From positions 1 to 5,671 of the forward strand of contig VSNE01000190.1 in NCBI GenBank assembly GCA_009774155.1: a stretch of DNA of 5,671 nucleotides, read 5' to 3'. The translations under genes and the position numbers were made by a program. This stretch comes from Lachnospiraceae bacterium. Lineage in GTDB: Bacteria > Bacillota > Clostridia > Lachnospirales > Lachnospiraceae. Under the pieces are notes generated by a model. It was not told where the DNA came from. It did no database searches and saw only the letters and a list, made by a program, of their open reading frames with translations. Positions 5,515-5,671 of this stretch are shown in pieces. Within the stretch, counting starts at the first letter, position 1; each line of letters starts with the position of its first letter.

Positions 5515-5553
5515 AGGCCGGGAATCTAAAAACAGGTTCCCGGCCTTATTTTT
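5515..5553 (+). terminator. Intrinsic terminator of the transposase gene
   Basis: AGGCCGGGAA (5515-5524) and TTCCCGGCCT (5537-5546) form a perfect 10-base stem with a 12-base loop, followed by TATTTTT up to 5553. It begins 9 bases after the transposase stop codon. The group IIC intron starts right at the end of the T-run. Confidence 0.88.
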
Positions 5554-5671
5554 GTGCGCCCGGCGGCGCACGTTTCTTAAGGGTTAAAGTCCCCAATCCG
5601 CCCGGTAGTGGGAAGGATATAGCCGAAGGCAAGGGTGTCCACCGTGAGGTGGAATCTGAAGGAAGCCGGAT
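5554..5671 (+). mobile_element. Group IIC intron, 5' end (domain I), continuing past the window
   Basis: The sequence starts with the group II 5' splice-site consensus GTGCG and continues with landmarks I recall from the Oceanobacillus iheyensis group IIC intron: GTGYGCCCGGC, AGGGTTAAAGTCCC (AGGGTGAGAGTCCC there), GCAAGGGTGTCC and GTGGAATCTGAAGGAAGC. These appear in the same order and at similar spacing, covering the first part of domain I. The rest of the ribozyme and any reverse transcriptase/maturase lie to the right of the window. The intron is on the + strand, 7 bases after the base of a terminator stem, the target type favoured by class C introns. Exon sequence before the splice site is TTATTTTT. 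Whether the intron is complete and active cannot be told from this part. Confidence 0.88.

Noticed and set aside
1..5671. CRISPR array, tRNA or rRNA genes, toxin-antitoxin pair
   Set aside because: No regularly spaced repeats, no tRNA or rRNA consensus segments, and no two-gene toxin-antitoxin arrangement were seen on either strand.

Overview
The window looks like part of an integrative conjugative or mobilizable element of the Tn1549 type from a gut Clostridia (Lachnospiraceae/Ruminococcaceae-like) genome. The support is a relaxase and MobC pair of the clostridial MOBP type, the tail of a giant SNF2-type helicase characteristic of these elements, an Rpn-type PD-(D/E)XK transposase, and the start of a group IIC intron. 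Family assignments rest on recalled motifs, not on a search.

Layout, left to right. Positions 1 to about 78 are AT-rich DNA unrelated to the next gene, with a good leftward extended -10 promoter. At about 79 the sequence enters, in mid-gene, the C-terminal part of a SNF2-type helicase (ATG-initiated frame 100-1608), so this gene has lost its 5' end. A strong intercistronic hairpin (1615-1640) precedes a small element-borne protein (best start 1662, end 2198). A bidirectional terminator (about 2214-2263) separates these rightward genes from a leftward mobilization operon: mobC (4254-3862) then the relaxase (start 3899 or 3890, end 2265), which overlap.

Upstream of mobC, about 400 bases hold no clear gene but are dense in inverted repeats. 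The main one is a long imperfect hairpin (4371-4429) with a GAAA loop. It ends in an ATCTTG/CCC sequence like the nic site of MOBP origins of transfer, so this is very probably oriT. MobC and the relaxase would form the relaxosome here and nick the + strand near 4429/4430. A possible 32-residue ORF (4497-4595) follows.

The right side is a nest of mobile DNA. A PD-(D/E)XK (Rpn-type) transposase gene (4663-5505) is bracketed by two closely related hairpins (4601-4639 and 5515-5546). The second is an intrinsic terminator. Directly after its T-run, at 5554, begins the 5' end of a group IIC intron that runs off the window. This is the insertion site preferred by that class.

The most notable points are the predicted oriT, an apparent ATA start codon for the relaxase, the paired hairpins around the transposase, a matching C-terminal tail on the two rightward proteins, and the intron-at-terminator insertion. 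I see no wholly new system, and no rRNA, tRNA or CRISPR array.
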